Assembly: GCF_001639105.2 (NCBI RefSeq)
Contig: NZ_CP028902.1
Location: forward strand, 308,150 to 372,149
Direction: 5' to 3'
Source: Azospirillum humicireducens
GTDB taxonomy: Bacteria > Pseudomonadota > Alphaproteobacteria > Azospirillales > Azospirillaceae
DNA: 64,000 nt
The notes under the pieces: model-generated
Databases searched by the model: none
Told to the model about the DNA's origin: nothing
The model's input: the letters and a program-made list of their open reading frames with translations, nothing else
Shown: positions 54,317 through 62,901 of the stretch, in pieces
Layout: each line of letters opens with the position of its first letter
How positions within the stretch are numbered: the first letter of the stretch is position 1
Translations under genes and position numbers: made by a program

Positions 54317-54330
54317 GCACCAAAAGGTGC
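54317..54330. promoter_or_regulatory. HxlR operator candidate
   Basis: GCACC-AAAA-GGTGC, a perfect inverted repeat in the 86-base divergent region, 11 bases upstream of the HxlR ATG and 63 before the other gene. Position suits repression of both. Confidence 0.6.
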
Positions 54331-54392
54331 GTACTTGTCCATTGGTTTCCTTGCTCGTATGTCGGCTCCATCGAATGCGGACGGAGGCAAAC

Positions 54393-55271
54393 ATGCGTAA
54401 CAATGGACGAGTGTTGGTTTACGGCGGCACCGGGCAGCAGGGCCGACCTATCGTAGAGCGACTTCAGGCAGACGGTTTCAGCGTCCGCGTGATGAGCCGG
54501 CAGGACAAGTTGGATGGCGTCGCAAATGGCGTCGAAACGGTGGCGGGATCATTAGACGACGTTGAGAGTCTGATCCGCGCGACCACGGGCATCCGGTACA
54601 TCGTATTGTTGTTGCCGCTGGCCTTCGACATTGAGGCAGCGGCCGATTGGACCCGCAACGTGGTTAAAGCGGCTGAGCGGGCGGGGGTGGAAAGGATCGT
54701 GTTCGACACCAGCGCCCCCGTACCAGACACACGCACAGGTGTCGCCGCGATCGACGTTAAGATCGTCGCCGAGGATATCATTCGCGCCGCATCAATTCCC
54801 TGGACGATCCTTCGACCGACCATCTATCTGGGCAATCTGACCGCCCCTTGGTCCGCGCCGGGTATCGTTGGGAACCGGGTCATCGCCTATCCTGTCGATA
54901 GCGGCTTAGGTGTGTCGTGGGTCAGTTGGGAGGATGTCGCAGTCGCGGTGTCCCGGGCGCTGTCGGATCCGGCCTTTGCCGGTCAGGCGCTGAACATTGG
55001 CGGTGACCGCGCACTGACCGGCCCCGAACTCGCGGCTGCGTTCGGCAACGTCCTCGGCGGCGCATTCGCCTATGCTCCGATGCCACTTGAAGGGTTCGAG
55101 GCGGGGCTGAACCAGGCACTGGGCGAGCCGGTGGGAACCGAAATCGCCCGGCTCTATGGCTGGCTGGGCGGTGAGGGTCGATCGCATCTCGCACGGAAGA
55201 CAAACGACAACGCCAAGCTCGGGCTCAAGCCGATCACTGTCGAAAGCTGGATCGCCGCACAGACGTGGTGA
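54393..55271 (+). CDS. NmrA-like NAD(P)H-binding oxidoreductase
   Basis: 292 residues from ATG 54393 (GGAGG at 54383-54387). Start GRVLVYGGTGQQGRPIVERL is an NmrA-type Rossmann loop; RVMSRQDKLDGVANGVETVA discriminates NADPH, IPWTILRPTIYLGN and LNIGGDRALTGPELAAAFG complete the fold. Likely a quinone/NADPH-linked reductase or redox sensor under HxlR control, as with QorR/QorA pairs (family knowledge; specific function inferred). Confidence 0.88.
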   Translation: MRNNGRVLVYGGTGQQGRPIVERLQADGFSVRVMSRQDKLDGVANGVETVAGSLDDVESLIRATTGIRYIVLLLPLAFDIEAAADWTRNVVKAAERAGVERIVFDTSAPVPDTRTGVAAIDVKIVAEDIIRAASIPWTILRPTIYLGNLTAPWSAPGIVGNRVIAYPVDSGLGVSWVSWEDVAVAVSRALSDPAFAGQALNIGGDRALTGPELAAAFGNVLGGAFAYAPMPLEGFEAGLNQALGEPVGTEIARLYGWLGGEGRSHLARKTNDNAKLGLKPITVESWIAAQTW

Positions 55272-55309
55272 GCGTCGGCAGCAATCCGTCGCAGATGATA
55301 CCAGCAGCT

Positions 55310-55337
55310 TTTTGATCCTGACTTGTCAGGATCAAAA
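55310..55337 (+). terminator. Hairpin after NmrA-like gene
   Basis: TTTTGATCCTGAC pairs with GTCAGGATCAAAA around a short loop. It is flanked by T- and A-runs, so it can end transcription in both directions. A version with changed paired bases is at 13553-13576. Confidence 0.75.
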
Positions 55338-55353
55338 GTTTCGGCGGCTTAAA

Positions 55354-55450
55354 GTGCGATCGTTTCAAGCGGTATCGATTGAAACGATCGCACGAAAAAT
55401 CAAAACGCTGGCGTCCGTCTGCAACTGCAATAAGCATCAGACGGACGCCA
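55354..55450 (-). repeat. Double-hairpin element, minus-strand copy
   Basis: Read on the minus strand: stem 1 TGGCGTCCGTCTG / CAGACGGACGCCA (55450-55409), then TTTTGATTTTTC (55405-55394), then stem 2 GTGCGATCGTTTCAA / TTGAAACGATCGCAC (55393-55354). Order, spacing and linker match 46700-46798. It lies between the convergent NmrA-like and TetR genes and can serve as terminator for TetR transcription. Confidence 0.8.
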
Positions 55451-55576
55451 AAGGAAGAGGTCCGCCAAGCCCTGCGCGACGTCGTCCGGAGGCCACGAGA
55501 GCCGGGACACGACCGGCAGCCCACGGAAGACGCGCGCCATAGTTCGTTGGTCCTCGACGGAGAAGCAGGCCCTTCT

Positions 55577-56134
55577 TCAACCTTCCACTTCCAGAAAGAG
55601 GCGCGCCGAAGCGAGAATATCCTCGGATAGCGCGTCCGAATTGACGATCCGCGCGAGAACCATGGCGCCGATCATCGTCGCCCAAGTCCCGATCGCAGCG
55701 ACCCGCCGCTCCGCCGGTTTCTCACCCGGCGCGATGTCGACGAATTTCTGGATCTGCCGCTCGATGGCATCGGTCAGGATGTCGCGGGTGGGCCGTGGTG
55801 CCCGCGCCATTTCAGGGCCCAGGGCCGCGAACACGCAGCCGGTACCGGGCTCACCGCGATGTTCGGAGCGCAGATAGGCACGGGCGAATTCATGCAAGTC
55901 GCGCATCGGCAGCGATGGCTCCCGTGCGTCTGCGGCGAACAGCTCGGCGAGTGTCGCCGTGATCAGCTCTTCCTTGCTGGTGAAATGTCGGGGGAATCCG
56001 CCATGCGTCAGCCCCGCACCGTCCATCACCGCCGCAACGGTGACGCCGTCGAACCCGTTCTCCCGAAACAGCTTGGCCGCAGAGCGCATGATCGCCTCAC
56101 GGCTCTCCGCCTTCCGCTTCTGACTTTTTGCCAT
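55577..56134 (-). CDS. TetR-family transcriptional regulator
   Basis: 185 residues. HTH: REAIMRSAAKLFRENGFDGV, VTVAAVMDGAGLTHGGFPRH, FTSKEELITATLAELF, the AcrR/YxaF-like group. The C-terminal ligand domain has GTGCVFAALGPEMARAP. Divergent from the SDR at 56244; two palindromes lie between, so it likely represses the SDR and itself. Confidence 0.93.
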   Translation of the reverse strand: MAKSQKRKAESREAIMRSAAKLFRENGFDGVTVAAVMDGAGLTHGGFPRHFTSKEELITATLAELFAADAREPSLPMRDLHEFARAYLRSEHRGEPGTGCVFAALGPEMARAPRPTRDILTDAIERQIQKFVDIAPGEKPAERRVAAIGTWATMIGAMVLARIVNSDALSEDILASARLFLEVEG

Positions 56135-56163
56135 CCCTAAATCTCCTTCGCGGAAAAATTATA

Positions 56164-56205
56164 GATGACAACCATCATCTTTTCAATTAGATGATAACCA
56201 TCATC
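56164..56205. promoter_or_regulatory. Twin TetR operators
   Basis: GATGACAACCATCATC (56164-56179) and GATGATAACCATCATC (56190-56205), centre spacing 26 bases. The second is a perfect GATGAT-AACC-ATCATC palindrome. They occupy the TetR/SDR divergent promoter region. Two dimers could sit on nearly the same helix face. Confidence 0.8.
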
Positions 56206-56243
56206 CATGTGAGCGAACCGCTCCTCGTTTCGGAGAAGATTCG

Positions 56244-57026
56244 ATGTCGACAGCTCTCATCACGGGCGCATCGGAAGGAATAGGTGCCACCTACGCCCAT
56301 CGCTTCGCCGCCCGCGGCCATGACCTTGTTCTTGTGGCGCGCAACACGGACAAACTGGAGGGCTTGGCTGCGGAACTGCGCGCGGCCCACGCGGTTTCGG
56401 TGGAGGTGATTACGGCCGACCTGACTGATGCGACGCATCTCGGCCTCGTGGAAAAGCGCCTGCGCGTTGGGGGGCCCGTCGACATTCTTGTCAACAATGC
56501 CGGCGCGGCGCTGATGGGGCCGTTCCATGGGAATGACCGGAATAAGATGGAGGCGTTGATCCGCCTCAACATCACCGCGCCCACCCTGCTTGCGTCGGCG
56601 GCCGTTGACGGCATGGCGGCCCGTGGGAACGGCGCCATCATTAACATTGGCTCGGTGGTTTCGCTCATGCCGGCGTATTTTCCCGGTATCTATGCGGCGA
56701 CGAAGGCCTACATCCTCACCCTGTCGCAGGGGCTGGCGGCGGAAATGGGCCCGAAAGGTGTTTATGTGCAGGCCGTGCTGCCGGCCGCGACGCGCACCGC
56801 GATTTGGGCGAAGGCCGGCGTGGATGTGGGACAGATCCCCAATGTCATGTCGGTCGACGACCTCGTCGACGCCGCCCTTGTCGGCTTCGACCGCCGGGAG
56901 AGTGTCACCATCCCCCCTCTGGCCGATGCCAGCCTGTGGGAAACGTTTGAGGGCGCCCGCGCCGCACTCCCCTCGGGCCTCGGCGGCACGCCGGCGGACC
57001 GTTACCGCACCCCCGTTACCACCTGA
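56244..57026 (+). CDS. Short-chain dehydrogenase/reductase
   Basis: 260 residues. ALITGASEGIGATYAHRFAA carries TGxxxGIG, ILVNNAGAAL follows, catalytic Ser in NIGSVVSLM and Tyr/Lys in YAATKAYI. Belongs to the DltE/YqjQ-like classical SDRs. Controlled presumably by the divergent TetR protein. A hairpin 37 bases after the stop ends the unit. Confidence 0.92.
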   Translation: MSTALITGASEGIGATYAHRFAARGHDLVLVARNTDKLEGLAAELRAAHAVSVEVITADLTDATHLGLVEKRLRVGGPVDILVNNAGAALMGPFHGNDRNKMEALIRLNITAPTLLASAAVDGMAARGNGAIINIGSVVSLMPAYFPGIYAATKAYILTLSQGLAAEMGPKGVYVQAVLPAATRTAIWAKAGVDVGQIPNVMSVDDLVDAALVGFDRRESVTIPPLADASLWETFEGARAALPSGLGGTPADRYRTPVTT

Positions 57027-57062
57027 GCCAGTCGATCATCTCAAGCCGGATCAGGCGTGGGG

Positions 57063-57099
57063 CCAGGGGAAAGCGCCTGAATTCGGCGCTCTCCCCTGG
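57063..57099 (+). terminator. Hairpin after SDR gene
   Basis: CCAGGGGAAAGCGCC pairs with GGCGCTCTCCCCTGG over 15 positions with one mismatch; loop TGAATTC. Begins 36 bases after the SDR stop. The following TTGATTGG is only weakly T-rich. Confidence 0.65.
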
Positions 57100-57155
57100 T
57101 TGATTGGGGTAATACAGCCCGGCTTCCCTCCCTCCAATCAGTCGGAACCTCGAAC

Positions 57156-57275
57156 ATGACCACCCTCCCCCATCCGAATGCCCTGCAATCCGCTCCCAGT
57201 TCCGCCGACGCTCGAACCCAATTCGTCGAAAGCAATGGCCGACGGCTGGCCTACCGGGCCGGGTCACGTCCCTGA
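57156..57275 (+). pseudogene. Alpha/beta hydrolase, first ~35 codons cut by IS256
   Basis: ATG 57156 begins MTTLPHPNALQSAPSSADAR, then TQFVESNGRRLAYRA, the usual first beta strands of small alpha/beta hydrolases, and then runs into the IS256 terminal repeat at 57262 and a stop at 57273-57275. No continuation was found right of the IS, so the insertion was followed by deletion, or the rest lies elsewhere. Confidence 0.6.
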
Positions 57276-58107
57276 ACGTGGTGTAGGAGCTGTGGGGAAC
57301 CGGCCCGCCGAAGCGCCCCCCCAGAGCTGGCGTAGGCGGGCGGGTTTTGCACAGCGGGGCGGTCATCGTGACCATCGCGGTGGCCGTGAACAACGACGGC
57401 CAGCGCGAGGTGCTGGGCATGGACATCGGGCGCCTCGGAAGCCGAGACCTTCTGGATCGAGTTCCTACGCAAGCTCAAGCGCCGCGGCTTGGCCGGGGTG
57501 AAGCTGGTGATCTCCGACGCCCACGAAGGCATCAAGGCCGCCGTGTCCAAGGTGTTCCGCGCCACATGGCAGCGCTGTCGGGTGCACTTCATGCGCAACG
57601 CCCTGGCGCATGCCGGGCGGAGCGGCCGGCGCGTGGTGTCGGCCTTCATCGCCACCGCGTTCGCCCAGGATGACGCCGGCGCCGCCAAGGCGCAGTGGCG
57701 CCGGGTGGCCGATCAGGTCCGCCCCAAGCGGCCCAAGTTGGCCACCCTGCTCGACGAGGCCGAGGAGGACGTGCTGGCCTTCATGACCTTTCCCAAGGAG
57801 CACCGCGCCAAGATCCACAGCACGAACCCGCTGGAGCGGCTGAACGGCGAGATCAAGCGGCGCACCGAGGTGGTGGGCATCTTCCCCAACGAGGCGGCGA
57901 TCACTCGGCTGATCGGCGCCATCCTGCTCGAACAGAACGATGAATGGGCGGTACAGCGGGCGCGCTACATGACCCTGGAAACCATCGCCGCCTTGCGCGT
58001 TGATCTCGCCCTCACGTTGCCCGCTACGGCCGCGTGACTGTCCCGGCTAGGCCTGCCGGAGACCAGATGAGCCCCCCGGCTCCTACACCACGCCTCGGGA
58101 CACGACC
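57262..58107 (+). mobile_element. Deleted IS256-family element
   Basis: Inner terminal repeats CGTGGTGTAGGAGCTGTGGG (57277) and its near complement at 58072-58092 flank about 770 bases; the outer GGTCNNGTCCC parts also match. A full IS256 is about 1.3-1.4 kb, so about 500 bases of the 5' transposase part are missing. No clear target duplication was seen at the edges. Confidence 0.75.
57350..58037 (+). pseudogene. IS256-family transposase, N-terminally deleted and frameshifted
   Basis: The frame starts within AVIVTIAVAVNNDGQREVLG, then near 57430 (GGGCGCCTCGG) shifts frame; the rest continues from FLRKLKRRGLAGVKLVISDAHEG, with catalytic Asp, through STNPLERLNGEIKRRTEVV, with catalytic Glu, to 58037. 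The first catalytic Asp region is deleted. Not active. Confidence 0.85.
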
Positions 58108-58326
58108 AATCCGGCTATGCCCCCAAGGTTTGGGAACAGGCACAAGCCGCGCCCCGAACCAGCATTCGGATCGGCCCGAAGTTCTATCTTCAACAGCGAT
58201 TCAAACTGCGCACGATCGCAATCCCTCAGGACCGTGCCCGAAATCAAAAACATACCGTCTAGACGGTTTACACCGATCGGCGCTTGGTGATAGCGTGACA
58301 ACGTCGTCATCAGCGCAGGACAGGCC
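58108..58326. other. Spacer before pqiA-like gene
   Basis: 219 bases without a gene. Moderately AT-richer than its flanks; presumably contains the pqi operon promoter. GCAGGACAGG just precedes the ATG at 58327. Confidence 0.3.
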
Positions 58327-59682
58327 ATGGCCGCCGACATGCAGATGCCCTTGGGCGGCGGAACCGCTGTGGGTTCCCCGGTCCATTCCAGAAGCGGCGC
58401 CCCCGATTTAGCCGCCGCCGGCTTCACTGACGGCGACTGCATGCTGGCCTGCGATTCCTGCGGCCAACTGGTTCTGTTGCCATCACCGGAGCCAGACGGT
58501 CGCCATCATTGTCCGCGTTGCGGCGAGTTGCTCAGGCGGGATCATGACGAACCGCTGACAACGCCCCTGGCGCTGTCCATCGGCGCCTGGCTCCTCGGCG
58601 TCATTACCCTTGCGTCGCCGCTCCTCTCCATCCGGCTTCTCGGACGCTACAGAGACAGTACCCCGCTGTCCGGTGCCCGCTTCTTCCTGGAGGACGGAGC
58701 CGCCCCGCTCGCCCTGCTGCTGGTTGCGACCGTGATGATGGCGCCGCTGCTGCGCCTGACGTTGCGGATCGCCGTGCTGTCGGGCCTTCTCATGTTCCGA
58801 TCCCCGCAGCGGATGGCGCCCCGCATGGTGGCGCTGCTTCGCTGGCACGATCGGCTCGGCGCTTGGTGCATGCCCGAAATCTTCCTCGTCGGCGGGATCG
58901 TGGCCTATGTCCGGCTCACGACCATGGCCGACGTTCAGATCGGGCCGGCGGCCTATGGCCTTTTCGCCTTCGTGGTGACGACGCTGGTTGCCGATGCCCT
59001 GTTCGAACCGCAGTCGATCTGGCATGCGCTCAACGCTGCGGAAGACCCGGCGCCTTTCCTGGCCGGCTCCCCCCCGCAAAGCTGCCCGTACTGCCGCCGG
59101 TTGGCGTTCCTGCCGCCCGGCGCGCCCTGCCCGCGCTGCGGAACCCCGCTGCGGTCGCGCAAACCCGACAGCGTGGCGCGCAGCTGGGCCCTGGTGACGG
59201 CGGCCGCCATCGCCTATGTGCCGGCCAATCTGCTGCCGGTGATGACGCTGATCCGGCTGGGTCACGCTGAATCCCACACGATCATGGGCGGTGTCGCAGC
59301 CTTCGCCGAGAACGGCTTCTGGCCGCTGGCGGTGATCGTCTTCGTGACGAGCGTCCTGTTTCCGCTGCTGAAGCTTGCCGGCCTGTCGGCGATGCTTCTG
59401 CATGTGAGCAGGCCGTCCGGCGACCGGGCCTGGATCTACACCCGTCTTTACAGCCTGATCGAGGCGCTGGGGCGCTGGTCGATGATCGACGTCTTCATCG
59501 TGGCCGTGCTGATCGGGCTGCTTCGGTTCGATGCCGCCGCCTCGGTCGTCGCCGGTCCCGGCGGCGTGTTCTTCGGGGCGGTGGTCGTCCTGACCATGCT
59601 GGCCGCCAGGGCATTCGATCCGCGGCTGCTGTGGGATGCCGGCACCGGCCAGGCGGCCGGCCCGTCCGGTGGGAGGCGGTGA
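58327..59682 (+). CDS. pqiA: PqiA-type integral membrane protein
   Basis: 451 residues. Two similar halves, each with a zinc-ribbon (CDSCGQLV..CPRCGELL near residue 45; CPYCRRL..CPRCGTPL near 255) followed by four membrane helices. GRWSMIDVFIVAVLIGLLR is the family's second-half signature. PqiA is the inner membrane partner of the PqiB MCE tube that carries lipids across the periplasm. The TGA overlaps the next ATG (TGATG). Confidence 0.92.
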   Translation: MAADMQMPLGGGTAVGSPVHSRSGAPDLAAAGFTDGDCMLACDSCGQLVLLPSPEPDGRHHCPRCGELLRRDHDEPLTTPLALSIGAWLLGVITLASPLLSIRLLGRYRDSTPLSGARFFLEDGAAPLALLLVATVMMAPLLRLTLRIAVLSGLLMFRSPQRMAPRMVALLRWHDRLGAWCMPEIFLVGGIVAYVRLTTMADVQIGPAAYGLFAFVVTTLVADALFEPQSIWHALNAAEDPAPFLAGSPPQSCPYCRRLAFLPPGAPCPRCGTPLRSRKPDSVARSWALVTAAAIAYVPANLLPVMTLIRLGHAESHTIMGGVAAFAENGFWPLAVIVFVTSVLFPLLKLAGLSAMLLHVSRPSGDRAWIYTRLYSLIEALGRWSMIDVFIVAVLIGLLRFDAAASVVAGPGGVFFGAVVVLTMLAARAFDPRLLWDAGTGQAAGPSGGRR

Positions 59683-61316
59683 TGACCTTGAGGCCCCACA
59701 GCTCCGGACAACGCCGGCGAACGCTCTCCTGGGTCTGGCTGGTACCGGTGCTGGCCGCCACCCTCTCGGTGGTGGTCGGTTACCAGGCATGGCGTCAGCG
59801 GGGAACGGCCATCACCATCGATTTCCGGAACGCGTCGGGCATTGTCGCCGGCCAGACCCAGATCCGCTATCGCTCGGCCCAGATCGGCAGTGTGGAGGCG
59901 GTGCGGTTGGCCGAGGACCGCTCGCACCTGCGCATCACCGCGAGGATCGACGGCACCTTTGCCGGCTGGCTGACGGAGGGCGCCCGATTCTGGATCGTGC
60001 AGCCCCGGCTCGGCGCCGAAGCGCTGTCGGGCTTCGAAACCTTGCTGACCGGCCCATACATCGAGTTCGACCCGGCCGGGATAGCCAAAACGCAGTCGGA
60101 AACCCGCTTCACCGGCCTCGAGCAGCCTCCCGACATCCGCGCCGGGGAACATGGCTCCGTCTATCTTCTGCAAACCGAAAGGCTGGGGCCGCTGTCGGCC
60201 GGATCGACGGTGAGCTTTCGCGATAAACCGGTCGGTTCCGTGCTGGATGTCGATCCGCCGGTCGCGGATGGCCCGATCACGCTCCGGATCTTCATCCGTG
60301 CACCCTATGACGGCTATGTCCGGGCCGAGACCCGCTTCTGGAACAGCAGCGGCATCCGCCTCGATCTTGGCTCGACCGGTCTGACTCTGGAACTGGAAAG
60401 TCTGCGGGCGGCCCTGGGTGGCGGCATCGCCTTCGAAACCCCGCCGGACAAGCTGGGGGGACCGGCGGCGCCGTCGGGTGCGGCATTCCCGCTGCTTGCG
60501 GACCGAAGCGTGGCTGCGGCGGCCGATACCGCCGGCCGGGTCGAGATCCTCACCTATTTCGATGAGGCCATCGATGGTCTTGGCATCGGCTCTCCTGTCG
60601 ATCTTCAGGGACTGCGGGTCGGCACTGTCACCGCCGTAGGCCTGGTCCACGACGCCAGGACCCGGCGGTTTCGCGTGGCCGTTCACCTGACGGTGGAGCC
60701 GGACCGCCTCCTTGGGAGCGGCAGCACGCGGTCCGAGGCAGAGCGCCTGCTGTCCGGCCGGGCTGGGGAGCGCTATCGGATCGCGCTGCGGACCGGCAAT
60801 CTGTTGACGGGCGCGAAGCATCTGTCGATCGAGCACTGGAACGATGCTCCGGAGCCGGACGGGCCGGCGGCGATCGCACAGGCGGTGGAGGGCAGCGGCG
60901 CGATCCTGCTGCCGTCGCTCCCCGGCACGGGAAACGATCCGATTGCCGCACTCAGCGCGGTGGCGGGCCGGATCGATGCCCTCCCGTTGGAGGCGATCGG
61001 CACCCAACTGGTTTCGGCCCTCGCCGCCATCGACGGGCTGGCCGGCAGTGCCCGGACCCTTCTGCGCAAGGCGGACAACGGGCTGGGACCGGCCATGGCG
61101 CAGTTGCCGCAACTGATGCGGGCCGGCGCCCAATCCCTAAACGCCGTGCAGGCATTGGCACGATCTCTGGAGGAAGGCTATGGCGCGGAGTCGTCGTTCC
61201 GGCGGCAGACGGAGCTGGGCGTGCGGCAGGCCGCCGAGGCCGCCAAGGCGTTGCGCCGGCTCGCCGAACTGCTGGAAAGCCACCCCGAGGCCCTGATCCA
61301 GGGGCGCAGGCCATGA
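59682..61316 (+). CDS. pqiB: PqiB-type MCE protein (intermembrane lipid transport)
   Basis: 544 residues from ATG 59682 (GGGAGG 5 bases before). One N-terminal TM (TLSWVWLVPVLAATLSVVVG), then three MCE domains starting about residues 45 (TIDFRNASGIVAGQTQIRYR), 160 (ERLGPLSAGSTVSFRDKPVG) and 285 (ILTYFDEAIDGLGIGSPVDL), then an amphipathic helical C-terminus (about 430-540) expected to form the needle. Shorter than the C-terminal helix tube would suggest in some members but within PqiB range. Coupled to both neighbours. Confidence 0.93.
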   Translation: MTLRPHSSGQRRRTLSWVWLVPVLAATLSVVVGYQAWRQRGTAITIDFRNASGIVAGQTQIRYRSAQIGSVEAVRLAEDRSHLRITARIDGTFAGWLTEGARFWIVQPRLGAEALSGFETLLTGPYIEFDPAGIAKTQSETRFTGLEQPPDIRAGEHGSVYLLQTERLGPLSAGSTVSFRDKPVGSVLDVDPPVADGPITLRIFIRAPYDGYVRAETRFWNSSGIRLDLGSTGLTLELESLRAALGGGIAFETPPDKLGGPAAPSGAAFPLLADRSVAAAADTAGRVEILTYFDEAIDGLGIGSPVDLQGLRVGTVTAVGLVHDARTRRFRVAVHLTVEPDRLLGSGSTRSEAERLLSGRAGERYRIALRTGNLLTGAKHLSIEHWNDAPEPDGPAAIAQAVEGSGAILLPSLPGTGNDPIAALSAVAGRIDALPLEAIGTQLVSALAAIDGLAGSARTLLRKADNGLGPAMAQLPQLMRAGAQSLNAVQALARSLEEGYGAESSFRRQTELGVRQAAEAAKALRRLAELLESHPEALIQGRRP

Positions 61317-61927
61317 CGGCCGGATATCTCCCCGGGGCCACCGGCCGGCGCGTCCTGCTGGGATGGCTGCTCGCCGTACCGATTGCCGGTTGCACCTCCG
61401 CCCGGCTGGACTGGTTCCGTCCTGTACCGGTTGCCGGACCCGTGCGTGCCGACGTGACGGCACGGGTCGAACTGCACGACGTGACGGTGGCGCGCGCCTT
61501 GGATCGCCCGGACATTCTCAGACTGGCCGGCGACACCCGGCTGGTTCCGACCGGCGGGCAATGGGCGGCCGCGCCGGGCGACATGATCGCCGCCGTGCTG
61601 CGACGGAACCTGGCCGACCGCTTGCCCGCCGCCACCGTGACCGATGCGGTGAACGGCATCGCGACCGACGTCATCGGCGGAGCCGGTGCTCCCGCTGTCC
61701 TGGTCGAGGTGGGAATCGACCGCTTCGAGGCCGATGCGGACGGACACGCCGTTCTGGCCGCGCATTTCGTCCTGCGCCATCCCCGTTCCCCCCTCCCTCC
61801 CACTGAACGGAGCGTCGTGGAAACCCTCAGTCCCGTCGGCCCGGGTCCGGATGCGCTCGTCCTGGCGCTGAGCCGGACTCTCGCACGCCTTGCCGACCGT
61901 ATCGCGGACGCGCTTACGGCATCTTGA
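61313..61927 (+). CDS. pqiC: PqiC-type lipoprotein (ABC_trans_aux)
   Basis: 204 residues; start overlaps the PqiB stop (ATGA). Signal with lipobox VPIAGC at about residue 27. The mature part (DILRLAGDTRLVPTGGQWAA, AAVLRRNLADRLPAATVTD) matches outer membrane lipoproteins that receive the PqiB tube. Completes the PqiABC system. Confidence 0.88.
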   Translation: MTAGYLPGATGRRVLLGWLLAVPIAGCTSARLDWFRPVPVAGPVRADVTARVELHDVTVARALDRPDILRLAGDTRLVPTGGQWAAAPGDMIAAVLRRNLADRLPAATVTDAVNGIATDVIGGAGAPAVLVEVGIDRFEADADGHAVLAAHFVLRHPRSPLPPTERSVVETLSPVGPGPDALVLALSRTLARLADRIADALTAS

Positions 61928-61955
61928 ATACCACCCCCGGAAAGGATCCAATTCC

Positions 61956-62642
61956 ATGCCTCAAATCCTCGTCGCGTCACGGGCACGCCGACGCCTCATT
62001 CCGACGGCTGTCGTCGCTGTCGTCTGCGCACTGGTCGCCGCCTGCGCCAGTCCCGATCCCGTCGCTTATTCCGGCCTCAAATCCTCCTCTTATCTCGCCC
62101 CGAATCCACAGGACGACACCGGCCGGATTCCGTTCCGCTACAACACCGGGATGAACTGGCGCGATTACGACCAGATCATCGTCGATCCGGTCGCGATCTA
62201 CCGCGGTGCCGACCAACAGTTCGGCGACATGTCCGAGCAGGACAAGAGGACGCTCGCCGACCACATGCAGCGCAGCTTCACCGCGGAGCTCTCGCCCCGC
62301 TTCCGCACCGTGCAAACTCCCGCCCCCCACACCCTGCGTCTCAAGCTGACCCTGACCGGGGCCGCCACCACCACGCCGGTGCTGGGGGCGCTGTCGCGCT
62401 TCGACATCGCCGGCGGCCTCTACAACGGTGTGCAGTCGGTACGGGGCGGCGAGGGCACGATGACAGGTTCGGTGATCTACGCGGTCGAGATTTACGATGC
62501 GCCGTCCGACCGGCTGCTGGATGCCTTCATCGCCAAGCAGTATCCCAATCCCTACAACATTCCGTCCAGCTTCGGATCGCTGGCCGCCGCCAGAACCGGC
62601 ATCGACAAGGGCGCCGCGGCCTTGGCGGCGCAATTGCGATGA
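61956..62642 (+). CDS. DUF3313-family lipoprotein
   Basis: 228 residues from ATG 61956, AAAGGA upstream. Lipobox LVAACASPD at about residue 27. Body with YNTGMNWRDYDQIIVDPVAI, LKLTLTGAATTTPVLGAL and VIYAVEIYDAPSDRLLDAFI matches the DUF3313 family of unknown function. 28 bases after pqiC on the same strand, so probably part of the pqi operon; a role in outer membrane lipid balance is inferred. Confidence 0.87.
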   Translation: MPQILVASRARRRLIPTAVVAVVCALVAACASPDPVAYSGLKSSSYLAPNPQDDTGRIPFRYNTGMNWRDYDQIIVDPVAIYRGADQQFGDMSEQDKRTLADHMQRSFTAELSPRFRTVQTPAPHTLRLKLTLTGAATTTPVLGALSRFDIAGGLYNGVQSVRGGEGTMTGSVIYAVEIYDAPSDRLLDAFIAKQYPNPYNIPSSFGSLAAARTGIDKGAAALAAQLR

Positions 62643-62715
62643 ACGGGAGGCTGCTCCCCGGAACGGCATCGGTTCGAGCGGCCTTGGTTGAGCCATAACG
62701 CACTTGGGGAGGCCT

Positions 62716-62755
62716 GGAGTCCGTCAGGCACTGTGCCCGGAACCTGACGGACTCC
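62716..62755 (+). terminator. Hairpin after pqi operon
   Basis: GGAGTCCGTCAGG pairs perfectly with CCTGACGGACTCC, 14-base loop. No T-run. The stem core GAGTCCGTCAG resembles stem 1 at 46700 (GAGTCTGTCAG) with a compensated base pair. Confidence 0.65.
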
Positions 62756-62901
62756 CATCGCGCAGACATCCTAAACAGAGCCGTTCTCCCATTAAACCAA
62801 CCAGCCGGCTTGTTATTCGAGGCATCGGCGCGCTATGACTGTTCATCCCGCCTCACATTTTCCGGCCTGAACCGGCCGAAACCGCTTCGTTCGAGTTTCT
62901 C

